Below, in pieces: positions 1 through 6,972 of a stretch of DNA of 16,397 nucleotides; the first letter of the stretch is position 1, and every line of letters starts with the position of its first letter. A program made the translations under genes and the position numbers. Under the pieces are notes generated by a model. It was given only the letters and a program-made list of their open reading frames with translations. It was not told the origin of the DNA and ran no database searches. The stretch is from NCBI GenBank assembly GCA_964566055.1, contig CAZMHI010000083.1:1-16397 (forward strand). The letters run 5' to 3'. Source of the DNA: TMED23 sp964566055 (lineage in GTDB: Bacteria > Pseudomonadota > Alphaproteobacteria > Rhodospirillales > UBA2165).

Positions 1-7
1 GAACGGC

Positions 8-1657
8 TTACATCATGCCGCCCATACCACCCATACCGCCCATATCAGGCATGGCCGGAGCACCGGCTGGCGCCGCTTCGGATGGCTTATCAGCCACCAT
101 GGCTTCAGTGGTGATCAAGAGACCGGCGATGGAGCCCGCATCCTGCAGGGCAGCGCGGACAACTTTGGTCGGATCAACGATACCGGCCTTCACCATGTTG
201 GTGTATTTGTCCTCTTGGGCATCAAAGCCGAGATTGGCGTCTTTGGCTTCCAAAAGCTTGCCGGCGACCACGGCGCCGTCCACACCGGCGTTTTCAGCGA
301 TCTGACGCACCGGGGCTTCAAGCGCCCGTTTGACAATGCTGACGCCCACTTTCTGGTCGTCATTGTCAGGGTTGAGCTTGTTAAGCGCTTTAGTGGCCCG
401 CAAAAGAGCCACACCGCCGCCAGGGACAATGCCTTCTTCAACAGCCGCCCGGGTGGCGTTGAGCGCGTCATCAACGCGGTCTTTGCGTTCTTTCACTTCG
501 ACCTCGGTGGCGCCACCGATGTTCAAGACTGCCACACCGCCGGCCAATTTAGCCAAACGTTCCTGCAGCTTCTCACGGTCATAATCCGAAGAGGTTTCTT
601 CGACTTGTGCCCGGATCTGATTGCAGCGGCCTTCAATGTCTTTCTTCTTGCCGGAGCCTTCAACGATGGTGGTTTCTTCCTTGGTGATGGTGACCCGCTT
701 GGCCGAACCCATCATATCCAAGGTAACGTTCTCAAGCTTAATGCCAAGATCTTCTGAGATCACCTGACCACCGGTCAGAATAGCGATATCTTCGAGCATG
801 GCTTTGCGGCGGTCGCCAAAGCCCGGGGCTTTAACGGCAGCGATCTTAAGACCACCCCGGAGTTTATTGACCACCAAAGTGGCCAAGGCTTCGCCTTCGA
901 TGTCTTCAGCGAGGATCAAGAGCGGACGGCCCGACTGCACCACGGCTTCCAGGATCGGCAGAATAGGCTGCAGGCTTGAGAGTTTGCTCTCATTGATCAG
1001 GATATAGGGGTTTTCCATATCGCAGATCATTTTCTCCGCATTGGTCACGAAGTATGGGCTGGTATAGCCACGGTCAAACTGCATGCCTTCAACCACATCC
1101 AAAGTGGAGCCGAGGCTTTTAGACTCTTCAACCGTAATGACGCCTTCATTACCGACCTTACCCATGCTTTCAGCGATCATGGCGCCGATTTCGGCATCGC
1201 CATTGGCTGAGATGGTGCCCACCTGGGCAATCTCTTCATTGGTATTGACCCGCTTGGAGCGCTTGACCAGATCAGCCACTACAGCGTCCACAGCCATATC
1301 AACACCGCGTTTGAGGTCCATCGGGTTCATGCCGGCAGCCACAGCCTTTGAGCCTTCACGCACGATTGATTGCGCCAGTACCGTCGCCGTCGTGGTGCCG
1401 TCACCGGCGATGTCATTGGTCTTCGAGGCCACTTCACGCACCATTTGGGCGCCCATGTTCTCAAACTTGTCTTCCAGCTCGATCTCTTTGGCAACCGTGA
1501 CACCGTCTTTGGTGATCCTGGGCGCGCCAAACGACTTATCCAGCACAACATTACGGCCTTTCGGGCCCAAGGTTACTTTGACCGCATCGGCCAAAACATC
1601 AACGCCAGCCAGCATCTTGGCCCGCGCTTCTGCATCAAATTTTACTTCTTTCGCCAT
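8..1657 (-). CDS. groL: 60 kDa chaperonin GroEL
   Basis: This encodes the large subunit of the GroEL/GroES folding machine, a cytoplasmic double ring of 14 subunits that folds client proteins with ATP. The protein is 549 residues, the usual family length. It opens with MAKEVKFDAEARAKML, carries the nucleotide-binding TLGPKGRNVVLD segment (about residues 29-40) and the GDGTTTATVLAQ segment holding the catalytic Asp (about residue 86), and ends in the typical flexible Gly-Met tail (GGMGGMGGMM). It lies 53 bases downstream of groES in the same direction, so the two form one operon controlled from the CIRCE-bearing promoter upstream of groES. The ATG is preceded by a GGAG sequence. The stop codon is 8 bases from the window edge, so the terminator is out of view. 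Identification is essentially certain; which groEL paralogue this is in a multi-copy genome cannot be told. Confidence 0.99.
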   Translation of the reverse strand: MAKEVKFDAEARAKMLAGVDVLADAVKVTLGPKGRNVVLDKSFGAPRITKDGVTVAKEIELEDKFENMGAQMVREVASKTNDIAGDGTTTATVLAQSIVREGSKAVAAGMNPMDLKRGVDMAVDAVVADLVKRSKRVNTNEEIAQVGTISANGDAEIGAMIAESMGKVGNEGVITVEESKSLGSTLDVVEGMQFDRGYTSPYFVTNAEKMICDMENPYILINESKLSSLQPILPILEAVVQSGRPLLILAEDIEGEALATLVVNKLRGGLKIAAVKAPGFGDRRKAMLEDIAILTGGQVISEDLGIKLENVTLDMMGSAKRVTITKEETTIVEGSGKKKDIEGRCNQIRAQVEETSSDYDREKLQERLAKLAGGVAVLNIGGATEVEVKERKDRVDDALNATRAAVEEGIVPGGGVALLRATKALNKLNPDNDDQKVGVSIVKRALEAPVRQIAENAGVDGAVVAGKLLEAKDANLGFDAQEDKYTNMVKAGIVDPTKVVRAALQDAGSIAGLLITTEAMVADKPSEAAPAGAPAMPDMGGMGGMGGMM

Positions 1658-1710
1658 CTCAATAAATCTCCATAGCGGTTAAATAGATTATAAAAAAAGA
1701 CCGGCTTAAC

Positions 1711-2028
1711 TTAAGCGGCCTTCTTGGCTTTTTTCTTTGGTTTGTCGACAATACCGAGAATGTCGGATTCGCGGAGGATCATCAGATCTTCGCCATCGAC
1801 TTTAACTTCGGTGCCGCCAAATTTGCCGAACAGAACGCGATCACCAACTTTGACATCCAAAGGCGTAATGGTGCCATCGTCATTGCGAAGTCCGCCGCCG
1901 GTAGCAACGATTTCGCCTTCAGATGGTTTTTCCTGAGCGGTATCCGGCAAAATAATTCCACCGGCAGTTTTTGTTTCTTCTTCAACGCGGCGAACAAGCA
2001 CGCGATCATGCAACGGTTTAAAACCCAT
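1711..2028 (-). CDS. groES: 10 kDa co-chaperonin GroES
   Basis: This is the heptameric lid of the GroEL chamber. The protein begins MGFKPLHDRVLVRR and contains the mobile-loop region (residues about 17-35, including GGIILPD) and the GDRVLFGKFGGTEVKV strand near residue 70. At 105 residues it is slightly longer than the usual 95-97 because of a Lys/Ala-rich tail (KPKKKAKKAA). I chose the ATG at 2026-2028. An in-frame TTG at 2040 would add four residues, but those codons (TTG GAG GAA ACA) are the Shine-Dalgarno sequence GGAGGA itself. It is the first gene of the groES-groEL operon, and expression is likely repressed by HrcA through the CIRCE element in its leader. Confidence 0.98.
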   Translation of the reverse strand: MGFKPLHDRVLVRRVEEETKTAGGIILPDTAQEKPSEGEIVATGGGLRNDDGTITPLDVKVGDRVLFGKFGGTEVKVDGEDLMILRESDILGIVDKPKKKAKKAA

Positions 2029-2104
2029 TGTTTCCTCCAATTAAATGAATGACTTTCAAAAATTCCCAAGTACGTCTTGAAATTCTGGTCTGTTTTACCG
2101 AACA

Positions 2105-2131
2105 TTAGCACTCTCGGTTCGAGACTGCCAG
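2105..2131 (-). promoter_or_regulatory. CIRCE operator (HrcA site) upstream of groES
   Basis: The consensus CIRCE is TTAGCACTC-N9-GAGTGCTAA. Here the plus strand has a perfect TTAGCACTC (2105-2113), nine bases, then GACTGCCAG (2123-2131), which matches 6 of 9. The total is 15 of 18. The perfect arm lies nearest to groES. The element sits just after the predicted -10 box and about 77 bases before the groES ATG, the standard position for HrcA repression. The hrcA gene is not in this window. Confidence 0.9.
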
Positions 2132-2132
2132 G

Positions 2133-2160
2133 AATTTAGTCTGCAAATCGCCTACGTCAA
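2133..2160 (-). promoter_or_regulatory. groESL promoter, sigma-70/sigma-32 hybrid
   Basis: Read on the minus strand there is a -35 TTGACG (2155-2160), a 16-base spacer, and a -10 TAAATT (2133-2138). Extended by one base, the same sequence is CTTG-N18-CTAAATT, close to the alphaproteobacterial heat-shock (RpoH) pattern CTTG-N17/18-CYTATNT. The start of transcription would fall within the CIRCE element. This is a pattern match only; whether one or both sigma factors use it is not visible. Confidence 0.65.
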
Positions 2161-2223
2161 GCCTAGTGAAGTAGAATTTTGTCAAAAAAATCAGAAATTT
2201 AGCCCAATTTAACAAAGTAATTA

Positions 2224-2250
2224 GCAGCACTCTCCGAAGCTGGCTGCTAA
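2224..2250. promoter_or_regulatory. Second, degenerate CIRCE-like element
   Basis: The plus strand reads GCAGCACTC (2224-2232), nine bases, then GGCTGCTAA (2242-2250). Each arm matches CIRCE at 7 of 9 positions with the correct 9-base spacing. The site also contains an outer perfect inverted repeat, TTAGCAGC (2221-2228) and GCTGCTAA (2243-2250). It lies 64 bases upstream of the groES -35 box and about 100 bases upstream of the usg start, so it could serve either direction or be a decayed copy. Confidence 0.5.
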
Positions 2251-2347
2251 CGCATTGATTCACAATAAGTTTTCCGAAAATCAATTGAATTTTTTTACGA
2301 ATCAGCGCAAGCTTCTTTTACCTGATTTAATTTCAAATGAGGGAATA

Positions 2348-2617
2348 ATGACTAAGCATTCAATCGAAAAACAACTTCGAGGCTACCGACTTACCACCGC
2401 CGAGATTATTTATCACCTGCCGGATTATCCTCAACTCCTGCAGACTTTCATTTGGCAAACCATGGATATCGCGCCGAGCTTTCCGTCCATCCAAAAATTT
2501 CTTGACCATTGGGAGCATAATTTAGACGGCAAGCTCCATTCCGCCAAAGTGATGAGCGCCAGTCTAATTAAACCAAGTGAATTTCGGCTCGTCGATCATT
2601 CCTGGCAGCTGCATTAG
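2348..2617 (+). CDS. usg: Usg family protein (function unknown)
   Basis: This small protein of 89 residues belongs to the Usg family, which is widespread in Alphaproteobacteria and has no assigned function. I recognise the family from the order of conserved segments: LRGYRLTTAEIIYHLPDYP (about residues 10-28), LLQTFIWQTMDIAPSFP, LDHWEHNLDGKLHSAKV, and the C-terminal LVDHSWQLH. I chose the ATG at 2348, which follows a GAGGGA Shine-Dalgarno sequence with short spacing. An in-frame upstream start at 2255 would add 31 AT-rich residues with no family resemblance. The gene is divergent from groES and meets the VTT membrane protein gene tail to tail with a single base between the stop codons. No membrane segment or catalytic motif is visible. 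Confidence 0.85.
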   Translation: MTKHSIEKQLRGYRLTTAEIIYHLPDYPQLLQTFIWQTMDIAPSFPSIQKFLDHWEHNLDGKLHSAKVMSASLIKPSEFRLVDHSWQLH

Positions 2618-2618
2618 G

Positions 2619-3287
2619 TTAGTCCAGGTCAGCGTTAAGTATCGCTGAGCGTTTATACTTGCGATAAAGAAAAATACCGAGCGCTATGGAGCCCAGGAAT
2701 AGTGCGATGCTGAGCGAAATCCGGAACTCCGGGTCCAAATTAAAGCCGCTGCCAAGCAGCGCGAATATCACCGTTTGAGGGATATATCCAAGTGTCGAGC
2801 CACCGATGAACGCTAGCGCCTTAGCGCCAGAAACTCCCGCCACCAAATTCGTCACCAAATTGCTGCCGACCGGCATAAAGCGGATCAGCAGCGTTGTTGT
2901 GAAAGTATTGGCGCTAAAAAATTGATCGGCTTTCTCAAGCCGGCGCGGAAATTTTGATTTGACCCAGTCACGACCAACAATGCGTGAAAAGAAAAAAGCC
3001 AGAGAACAGGCAATGCCGCAAGCTACGAGAGCTAAAACAAAACCAAAATTTAAGCCAAATGCATAACCACCAAGGAAAGAAGCAATCTGCCGCGGGAAGC
3101 CCACCGCCACTAAGATCGCCGCGGCGCCAAGATACAGCAGCTGACCTTCAAGCCCATTGTTGCGGACATGAACATCGATCCAATTTTTATCAATGATTTC
3201 ACCGAGGCCGGACGACTTCAGCAAAAAACCAAGCGCCACCAACAGGCCGATCATAATCAGACCGCGTATAATTACTTTTGGCGTCAT
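2619..3287 (-). CDS. TVP38/TMEM64 family (VTT domain) inner-membrane protein
   Basis: This is a 222-residue polytopic membrane protein with the VTT (SNARE-associated Golgi/DedA-like) domain. Hydrophobic segments lie near residues 8-23, 52-63, 82-100, 131-150, 155-180 and 190-208. The family signature is clear: GFPRQIASFLGGYAFG (63-78), and RFMPVGSNLVTNLVAGVSG (136-154) with its Arg and Pro. Proteins of the wider DedA/VTT superfamily have been shown to move undecaprenyl phosphate or other lipids across the membrane; the substrate of this one is unknown. Its ATG overlaps the stop of the upstream glycosyltransferase as ATGA (3284-3287), which indicates translational coupling and a shared operon. 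The pairing with a polyprenyl-phosphate-type glycosyltransferase suggests a lipid-linked sugar role; that is inference. Confidence 0.88.
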   Translation of the reverse strand: MTPKVIIRGLIMIGLLVALGFLLKSSGLGEIIDKNWIDVHVRNNGLEGQLLYLGAAAILVAVGFPRQIASFLGGYAFGLNFGFVLALVACGIACSLAFFFSRIVGRDWVKSKFPRRLEKADQFFSANTFTTTLLIRFMPVGSNLVTNLVAGVSGAKALAFIGGSTLGYIPQTVIFALLGSGFNLDPEFRISLSIALFLGSIALGIFLYRKYKRSAILNADLD

Positions 3288-4045
3288 TCGCTTTCTTCAA
3301 CATTCGGATTTACGGCACGACGCTTTAACCACATCACCCCAAACAAATCGATAATCCCCACCCATAATCGATCAAGAGTACCATATTTAGATTTACCGCG
3401 TTCCCGCGAGCGGTGTGACACTTCAACCGAAATTACCTTACCGCCATTGCGCAACATCAAGGCTGGCAAAAAACGATGCATGTGATCAAAATTTGGCAGC
3501 TCGAGATAATCCTCGCGGCGGAACACTTTCAGCCCACACCCGGTATCCGGCGTTGCATCACCCAGCAAGCTTGCACGAATACCATTAGCCACTTTCGAAG
3601 ACAGGCGTTTGATGAAGCTATCCTGGCGTTGGGCGCGGTGACCGGCAATCATGATCTTAGGATTTCCGGCTAAATTTTCCTGATAGGCTCGAAGCAAATT
3701 CGGAACATCTGCCGGATCATTTTGACCGTCACCATCAAGTGTCGCAATCAATGCCCCGCGTGCCGCTTTGACGCCGGTTCGGATTGCTGCACTTTGACCC
3801 GCTTGTTTCGCGTGAGTGAGCACGCGCAAACATGCAGTTTGGCGATTGAGCGCCGTCAGTTTTTCCGGCGTGCCATCCCGGCTGCAATCATTGACGTAAA
3901 TAATTTCGTAAGACTCGACACCTTCAAGCGCCGTCATGATCTCGGTGATCAACGGCTCGATATTATCGGCCTCATTGTGCACCGGCACGACCACAGAAAG
4001 CCTTGGTGCTTCTTGATTATCCGTAGTGTTTATCTTCTCGACCAT
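3284..4045 (-). CDS. Family 2 glycosyltransferase, dolichol-phosphate-mannose-synthase-like
   Basis: This is a GT-A fold glycosyltransferase of 253 residues that most resembles the DPM1/ArnC group, which transfer a sugar from a nucleotide donor to a polyprenyl phosphate. Visible motifs are VVPVHNEADNIEPL (18-32), VNDCSRDGT (51-59), the metal-binding DGDGQNDP (104-111), and PDTGCGLKVFRR (166-177), followed by HRSRERGKSKYG near 211-222. It lacks the two C-terminal membrane helices of ArnC-type enzymes; only a short hydrophobic stretch (about 228-240) is present, so it is probably peripheral. I chose the ATG at 4045. An in-frame TTG at 4057 would add four residues, and neither start has a strong Shine-Dalgarno sequence. 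It is the first gene of a two-gene operon with the overlapping VTT protein. The donor and acceptor cannot be assigned. Confidence 0.9.
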   Translation of the reverse strand: MVEKINTTDNQEAPRLSVVVPVHNEADNIEPLITEIMTALEGVESYEIIYVNDCSRDGTPEKLTALNRQTACLRVLTHAKQAGQSAAIRTGVKAARGALIATLDGDGQNDPADVPNLLRAYQENLAGNPKIMIAGHRAQRQDSFIKRLSSKVANGIRASLLGDATPDTGCGLKVFRREDYLELPNFDHMHRFLPALMLRNGGKVISVEVSHRSRERGKSKYGTLDRLWVGIIDLFGVMWLKRRAVNPNVEESE

Positions 4046-4214
4046 TTCTTGACGCAAACCATTAAATATTGAGGCGGGTTGTACACTGCCGTTTGATTTG
4101 TTGAAAGGCTATTTACTCTTAGCCCCGCACTCTAGTGATGGAACAATCTTCTTTTAAACGCTATAACCTTGCCCGAGTATTAATAAATGCAGCTTTTCTA
4201 CTGGGAGAAATAAT

Positions 4215-4649
4215 GTGGCTGACGAAACTGTCGAAGGCTATGCGGGCGACCTGACACCCGAAGAGACCTGGGAAATCCTCAAAAACGAGGAAAGCGCTGT
4301 CTTGATCGATGTCCGCACGGCAGCCGAGTGGAACTATGTCGGCGTCGCGGATCTCTCGAGCCTAAGCAAAGAACAATTGACCATTTCCTGGGTCACGTTT
4401 CCGGGCAACCAAAAAAACGAAAATTTCGTCACCGAGGTCGAATCAGTCTGCTTGGATAAAGAGGCCAAGGTGATCTCGATATGCCGTTCGGGCGTGCGCT
4501 CAATTGCGACATCCAAAACTCTGACCGAAGCCGGTTATACTCAGGCCTATAATGTGCTCGAAGGCTTTGAAGGCAATAAGAACGATGATGAGCATCGCGG
4601 CAATGTAGGTGGCTGGAAAGTCCGTGGTCTGCCGTGGAAGCAGAATTAG
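4215..4649 (+). CDS. Single-domain rhodanese-like protein
   Basis: This is a 144-residue rhodanese homology domain protein, probably cytoplasmic because no signal peptide is seen. The start is GTG at 4215, preceded by GGGAG with good spacing; an overlapping ATG at 4213 is in another frame. The N-terminal LTPEETWEIL and LIDVRTAAEW (about 30-39) segments are typical of the fold. The active-site loop is CRSGVRS, with the persulfide-forming Cys at residue 90. The C-terminal GFEGNKNDDEHRGNVGGW (about 117-134) also fits the family. Such enzymes transfer or carry sulfane sulfur, but the physiological partner cannot be read from sequence. It is convergent with the solute-binding protein gene, with three bases between the two ends. 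metZ, a sulfur-assimilation gene, lies about 1 kb away but is not in the same operon. Confidence 0.9.
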   Translation: MADETVEGYAGDLTPEETWEILKNEESAVLIDVRTAAEWNYVGVADLSSLSKEQLTISWVTFPGNQKNENFVTEVESVCLDKEAKVISICRSGVRSIATSKTLTEAGYTQAYNVLEGFEGNKNDDEHRGNVGGWKVRGLPWKQN

Positions 4650-4652
4650 AGA

Positions 4653-5480
4653 TTATTTAGCGCTTGCCGATTTCTCCTCATCAGCCCAATCGGAGAGACC
4701 ATAACGATTTAAAATTTTCGCTAGCTGTCCCGATTTTCGCAGTTTGCGAATACCACCAGTAAACATGTCTGCCCATTGTTGTGCCTTAGGATTTTTCTTG
4801 GAAAAGCCTGGATAGACTAACGCAGTGCCAAGATAGGGCGCATGGGTTGCCTTAATTTTCCCCTCATAGCCAAATTTCTTTATTCGAAAGGCGAGCGGAT
4901 CCATACCTGACAGAAAGACATCAGCACGATCACGCGAAATTATAGTTAATCCTCGGGGACCCAAGTTTTTTCCGTGCAGAAGTGTTACCTTGCTGGCATT
5001 TTTAATATCCCGCATATATTTTGCCAGCTCGCCACCAAAATCAGTGCCGTCACCCGTGACCAGATGAACAGATTTAATATCCTTTAGAGTACGAAACTTG
5101 AAATCAAAATTGATTTTCGCCGCCGTCGCGAATCTCGACGCAACAATAGCTTCTTGTGCGGTAATCGTTCGCGCCATCGCCTTGGCGTTCGTCGACCAAA
5201 CTGTTGTAACGTTGCTGAAATCTTCATCAAGAGCCCGGTATTTTCGCTTGCTCGGCACTGGCACGTCACGGTAGGTCATGCCGTTCATCTTGGCCACAGC
5301 CATAAAAATCTCGATTACGGTACCACGCAATCCGGTCTTCTCAAAATCACAGGTATAAGGACAAAACGGACTAAATCTGCCATAGCGCAATTCATCGGCA
5401 GCAGATTGCTGCGGGAAGAGTATAAATCCAACGCCAAAAACAAGTAAAAAGAAAAATAAAACTGCCTTTAATCGCAACAC
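4653..5480 (-). CDS. Secreted solute-binding protein (SBP family 3-like), orphan
   Basis: This 275-residue protein has a clear Sec signal peptide: a basic MLRLK start, a hydrophobic core to about residue 22, and a likely cleavage near QQSAA-DE (27-29). The mature part resembles periplasmic type 2 binding proteins (PBPb/SBP_bac_3). It has an early RYGRFSPFCPYTC segment, a helix IEIFMAVAKMNGMTYRDVP, a hinge-region stretch around GDGTDFGGELAKYM, and a C-terminal ADMFTGGIRKLRKSGQLAKI typical of the last helix. C40 and C44 form a close pair that may be a disulfide. The start is GTG behind AGGAAA. No permease or ATPase gene is nearby, so it may feed a distant transporter or act as a sensor partner. 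The ligand is unknown; the family match is moderate, as the sequence is divergent. Confidence 0.75.
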   Translation of the reverse strand: MLRLKAVLFFFLLVFGVGFILFPQQSAADELRYGRFSPFCPYTCDFEKTGLRGTVIEIFMAVAKMNGMTYRDVPVPSKRKYRALDEDFSNVTTVWSTNAKAMARTITAQEAIVASRFATAAKINFDFKFRTLKDIKSVHLVTGDGTDFGGELAKYMRDIKNASKVTLLHGKNLGPRGLTIISRDRADVFLSGMDPLAFRIKKFGYEGKIKATHAPYLGTALVYPGFSKKNPKAQQWADMFTGGIRKLRKSGQLAKILNRYGLSDWADEEKSASAK

Positions 5481-5586
5481 TTTTACTTTCCTTTCACGCC
5501 CCCGTATTTCATATTAGAGTACTTAATTATGTATGTACTTTGAACTCGAAGACAAGAATTTTCGCTATTAATTTTTGCGCAAAACA

Positions 5587-5623
5587 ATATATGGAGACAC
5601 AAAAATTATGTGCCCCCATATAT
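5587..5623 (-). terminator. Putative metZ transcription terminator hairpin
   Basis: An inverted repeat lies 5 bases past the metZ stop codon. The outer arms are ATATATGG (5587-5594) and CCATATAT (5616-5623); the inner part adds CAC/GTG pairing with two mismatches and a loop of about nine bases. Read on the minus strand the 3' side runs into a T-rich stretch (TTGTTTTG). The form fits an intrinsic terminator, though the U tract is short and broken. Confidence 0.55.
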
Positions 5624-5628
5624 ATAAA

Positions 5629-6825
5629 TCAAGCCTTCAAAGCCTGCTCTAAATCTTCAATAATATCATCGACGTCTTCGAGGCCGACAGACAAGCGCAC
5701 CAGGTTATCGGTAATACCGACCTCAAGGCGGCCTTCCGGCGTCAATCGCTGATGGGTTGTGGTTGCCGGATGGGTCATCAGGCTTTTAGCATCACCCAGA
5801 TTGTTCGAGATATCGATCAATTCCATGGCGTTTAGGAATTTAAACGTCCGCGCCATATCACCATCAATATTGAAACAGACAACAGTACCCGGACCACTCA
5901 TTTGGCTTTGCGCCAGCTCATATTGCGGATGGCTTTTGAGCCCGGGGAACAATACTTGTGAAACAGCCGATTGGCCTTCCAGAAATTCGGCTACAATTTG
6001 GGCGCTTTCACAATGTTTCTGAACACGCAATTCTAATGTTTCCAAGCCCTTTAAATGGACCCAGGCATTAAAGGGGCTTAAGGAGGGGCCGGTATGACGC
6101 ATGAACTGCAACAGATCGCCATCCGACCATTCCAGATCATCAGTTAAGATACAGCCGCCCATGGCGCGGCCCTGGCCGTCAATATGCTTGGTGGCCGAAT
6201 AAACCACCACATCCGCACCGAGCTCCAAGGGTTTTTGCAGGATCGGCGTAGCAAAAACATTATCGACGATAACGCGTGCACCTGCTTTATGCGCCAAATC
6301 ACACACCGCTTTTATATCGATAATGTCCATTTGAGGATTAGACGGCGTCTCCATGAAAACCACAGCCGTGGGTTTACTAAGCGCTGTCTCCCATTCGTCG
6401 AGGTTCGTGCCATCAACCATAATGGTTTCGACGCCATAGCGGGGCATGAGCTCCCGGCAAATATAATCGCACGATCCAAATAATGCTTTCGAAGCAACCA
6501 GGCGGTCACCGGCCCTGATACTTGACGCTACAGCCGCATTGACCGCGGCCATACCAGTCGCCGTCGCCCGGCTCGACTGGGCCCCTTCCAAAAGCGCCAT
6601 CCGTTCCTCGAACATGCCGACGGTCGGGTTGGAAAAGCGCGAATAAATAAAGCGGTCTTCTTCGCCCTGGAAAGCCCGCTGCGCTTGCTCTGCCGTGTCG
6701 TAGATATAACCGGACGTCATGAAGATGCCTTCATTGGTCTCGGCAAAGTTTGATCGATTTGTGCCGCCGCGCACCAAATTGGTGGCGGGCCGCCATTTGT
6801 TGTTTGCTGCGTTATCTTCAGCCAT
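5629..6825 (-). CDS. metZ: O-succinylhomoserine sulfhydrylase MetZ
   Basis: MetZ is a cytoplasmic PLP enzyme that joins O-succinylhomoserine and sulfide to give homocysteine, bypassing cystathionine in methionine synthesis. The 398-residue protein has the Cys/Met metabolism PLP fold: YSRFSNPTVGMFEERMALLEG (60-80), the phosphate-binding SSRATATGMAAV region (84-95), VDNVFATP with the PLP-interacting Asp (about 188), and the Schiff-base lysine in YSATKHIDGQGR (K213). I chose the ATG at 6825, which follows AGGAGA. An in-frame extension to 6882 would run through the leader terminator. The SAM-II riboswitch in the leader strongly supports a methionine-pathway role, and metZ is a well known SAM-II target in Alphaproteobacteria. 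Acyl specificity (succinyl versus acetyl) is inferred from close resemblance to MetZ and is not proven by sequence. Confidence 0.93.
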   Translation of the reverse strand: MAEDNAANNKWRPATNLVRGGTNRSNFAETNEGIFMTSGYIYDTAEQAQRAFQGEEDRFIYSRFSNPTVGMFEERMALLEGAQSSRATATGMAAVNAAVASSIRAGDRLVASKALFGSCDYICRELMPRYGVETIMVDGTNLDEWETALSKPTAVVFMETPSNPQMDIIDIKAVCDLAHKAGARVIVDNVFATPILQKPLELGADVVVYSATKHIDGQGRAMGGCILTDDLEWSDGDLLQFMRHTGPSLSPFNAWVHLKGLETLELRVQKHCESAQIVAEFLEGQSAVSQVLFPGLKSHPQYELAQSQMSGPGTVVCFNIDGDMARTFKFLNAMELIDISNNLGDAKSLMTHPATTTHQRLTPEGRLEVGITDNLVRLSVGLEDVDDIIEDLEQALKA

Positions 6826-6829
6826 TTTT

Positions 6830-6858
6830 AGTCTCCTAATTTTCGGCAGCCGGAGACT
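6830..6858 (-). promoter_or_regulatory. metZ: Possible Shine-Dalgarno-masking hairpin at metZ
   Basis: On the minus strand AGTCTCC (6858-6852) is perfectly complementary to GGAGACT (6836-6830), with 15 bases between. The 3' arm contains the metZ Shine-Dalgarno sequence and ends four bases before the ATG. It is separate from, and downstream of, the leader terminator, so it could limit translation of any transcript that reads through. The function is inferred from pairing only. Confidence 0.5.
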
Positions 6859-6864
6859 TTTGAC

Positions 6865-6894
6865 AAAAAAATCCCCGGCCAAATCTGGTCGGGG
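6865..6894 (-). terminator. Leader intrinsic terminator of the metZ riboswitch
   Basis: On the minus strand CCCCGACC (6894-6887), a six-base loop and GGCCGGGG (6880-6873) form an eight-position stem with one mismatch, followed by A and seven T residues (6871-6865). This is a textbook intrinsic terminator placed between the aptamer and metZ. Its 5' arm contains CCGACC, complementary to GGTCGG at the 3' edge of the aptamer, which gives the alternative antiterminator pairing. Confidence 0.88.
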
Positions 6895-6905
6895 CTTCTA
6901 ACGCG

Positions 6906-6965
6906 CCGACCTTTTAGCTCTGTTTATTTAGCGTGGCCGCAAGCCGGTCGTTCAAATCACCACGT
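6906..6965 (-). ncRNA. SAM-II riboswitch (metA motif)
   Basis: On the minus strand the conserved core is present: CGTGGTGATTTG, then CGACCGGCTTGCGGCCACG, then a spacer, then GAGCTAAAAGGTCGG. P1 forms between CGTGG (6964-6960) and CCACG (6936-6932). The pseudoknot P2 is supported by CGACC (6950-6946) pairing with GGTCG near 6911-6907. These are the features of the SAM-II class known upstream of methionine genes in Alphaproteobacteria. It lies directly upstream of an intrinsic terminator and metZ, so SAM binding should lower metZ expression. Confidence 0.95.
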
Positions 6966-6972
6966 AAGGTGT

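Noticed and set aside
215..757. Open frame of 180 codons on the plus strand
   Set aside because: It is fully antisense to groEL, with no recognisable domain. Long antisense frames are expected opposite a conserved, codon-biased gene.
1083..1682. Open frame of 199 codons on the plus strand
   Set aside because: Antisense to the 5' part of groEL; Ser/Thr/Leu-rich low-information composition and no family match.
2029..2040. Upstream TTG start for groES
   Set aside because: The four extra codons are the ribosome-binding site itself (GGAGGA), and family members begin at the ATG at 2028.
2255..2347. N-terminal extension of usg by 31 residues
   Set aside because: AT-rich, no family similarity, and the ATG at 2348 has its own Shine-Dalgarno sequence.
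5518..5539. AGTAC-N12-GTACT inverted repeat upstream of the secreted binding protein gene
   Set aside because: Arms of five bases in an AT-rich stretch, with no convincing promoter boxes beside it; too weak to call an operator.
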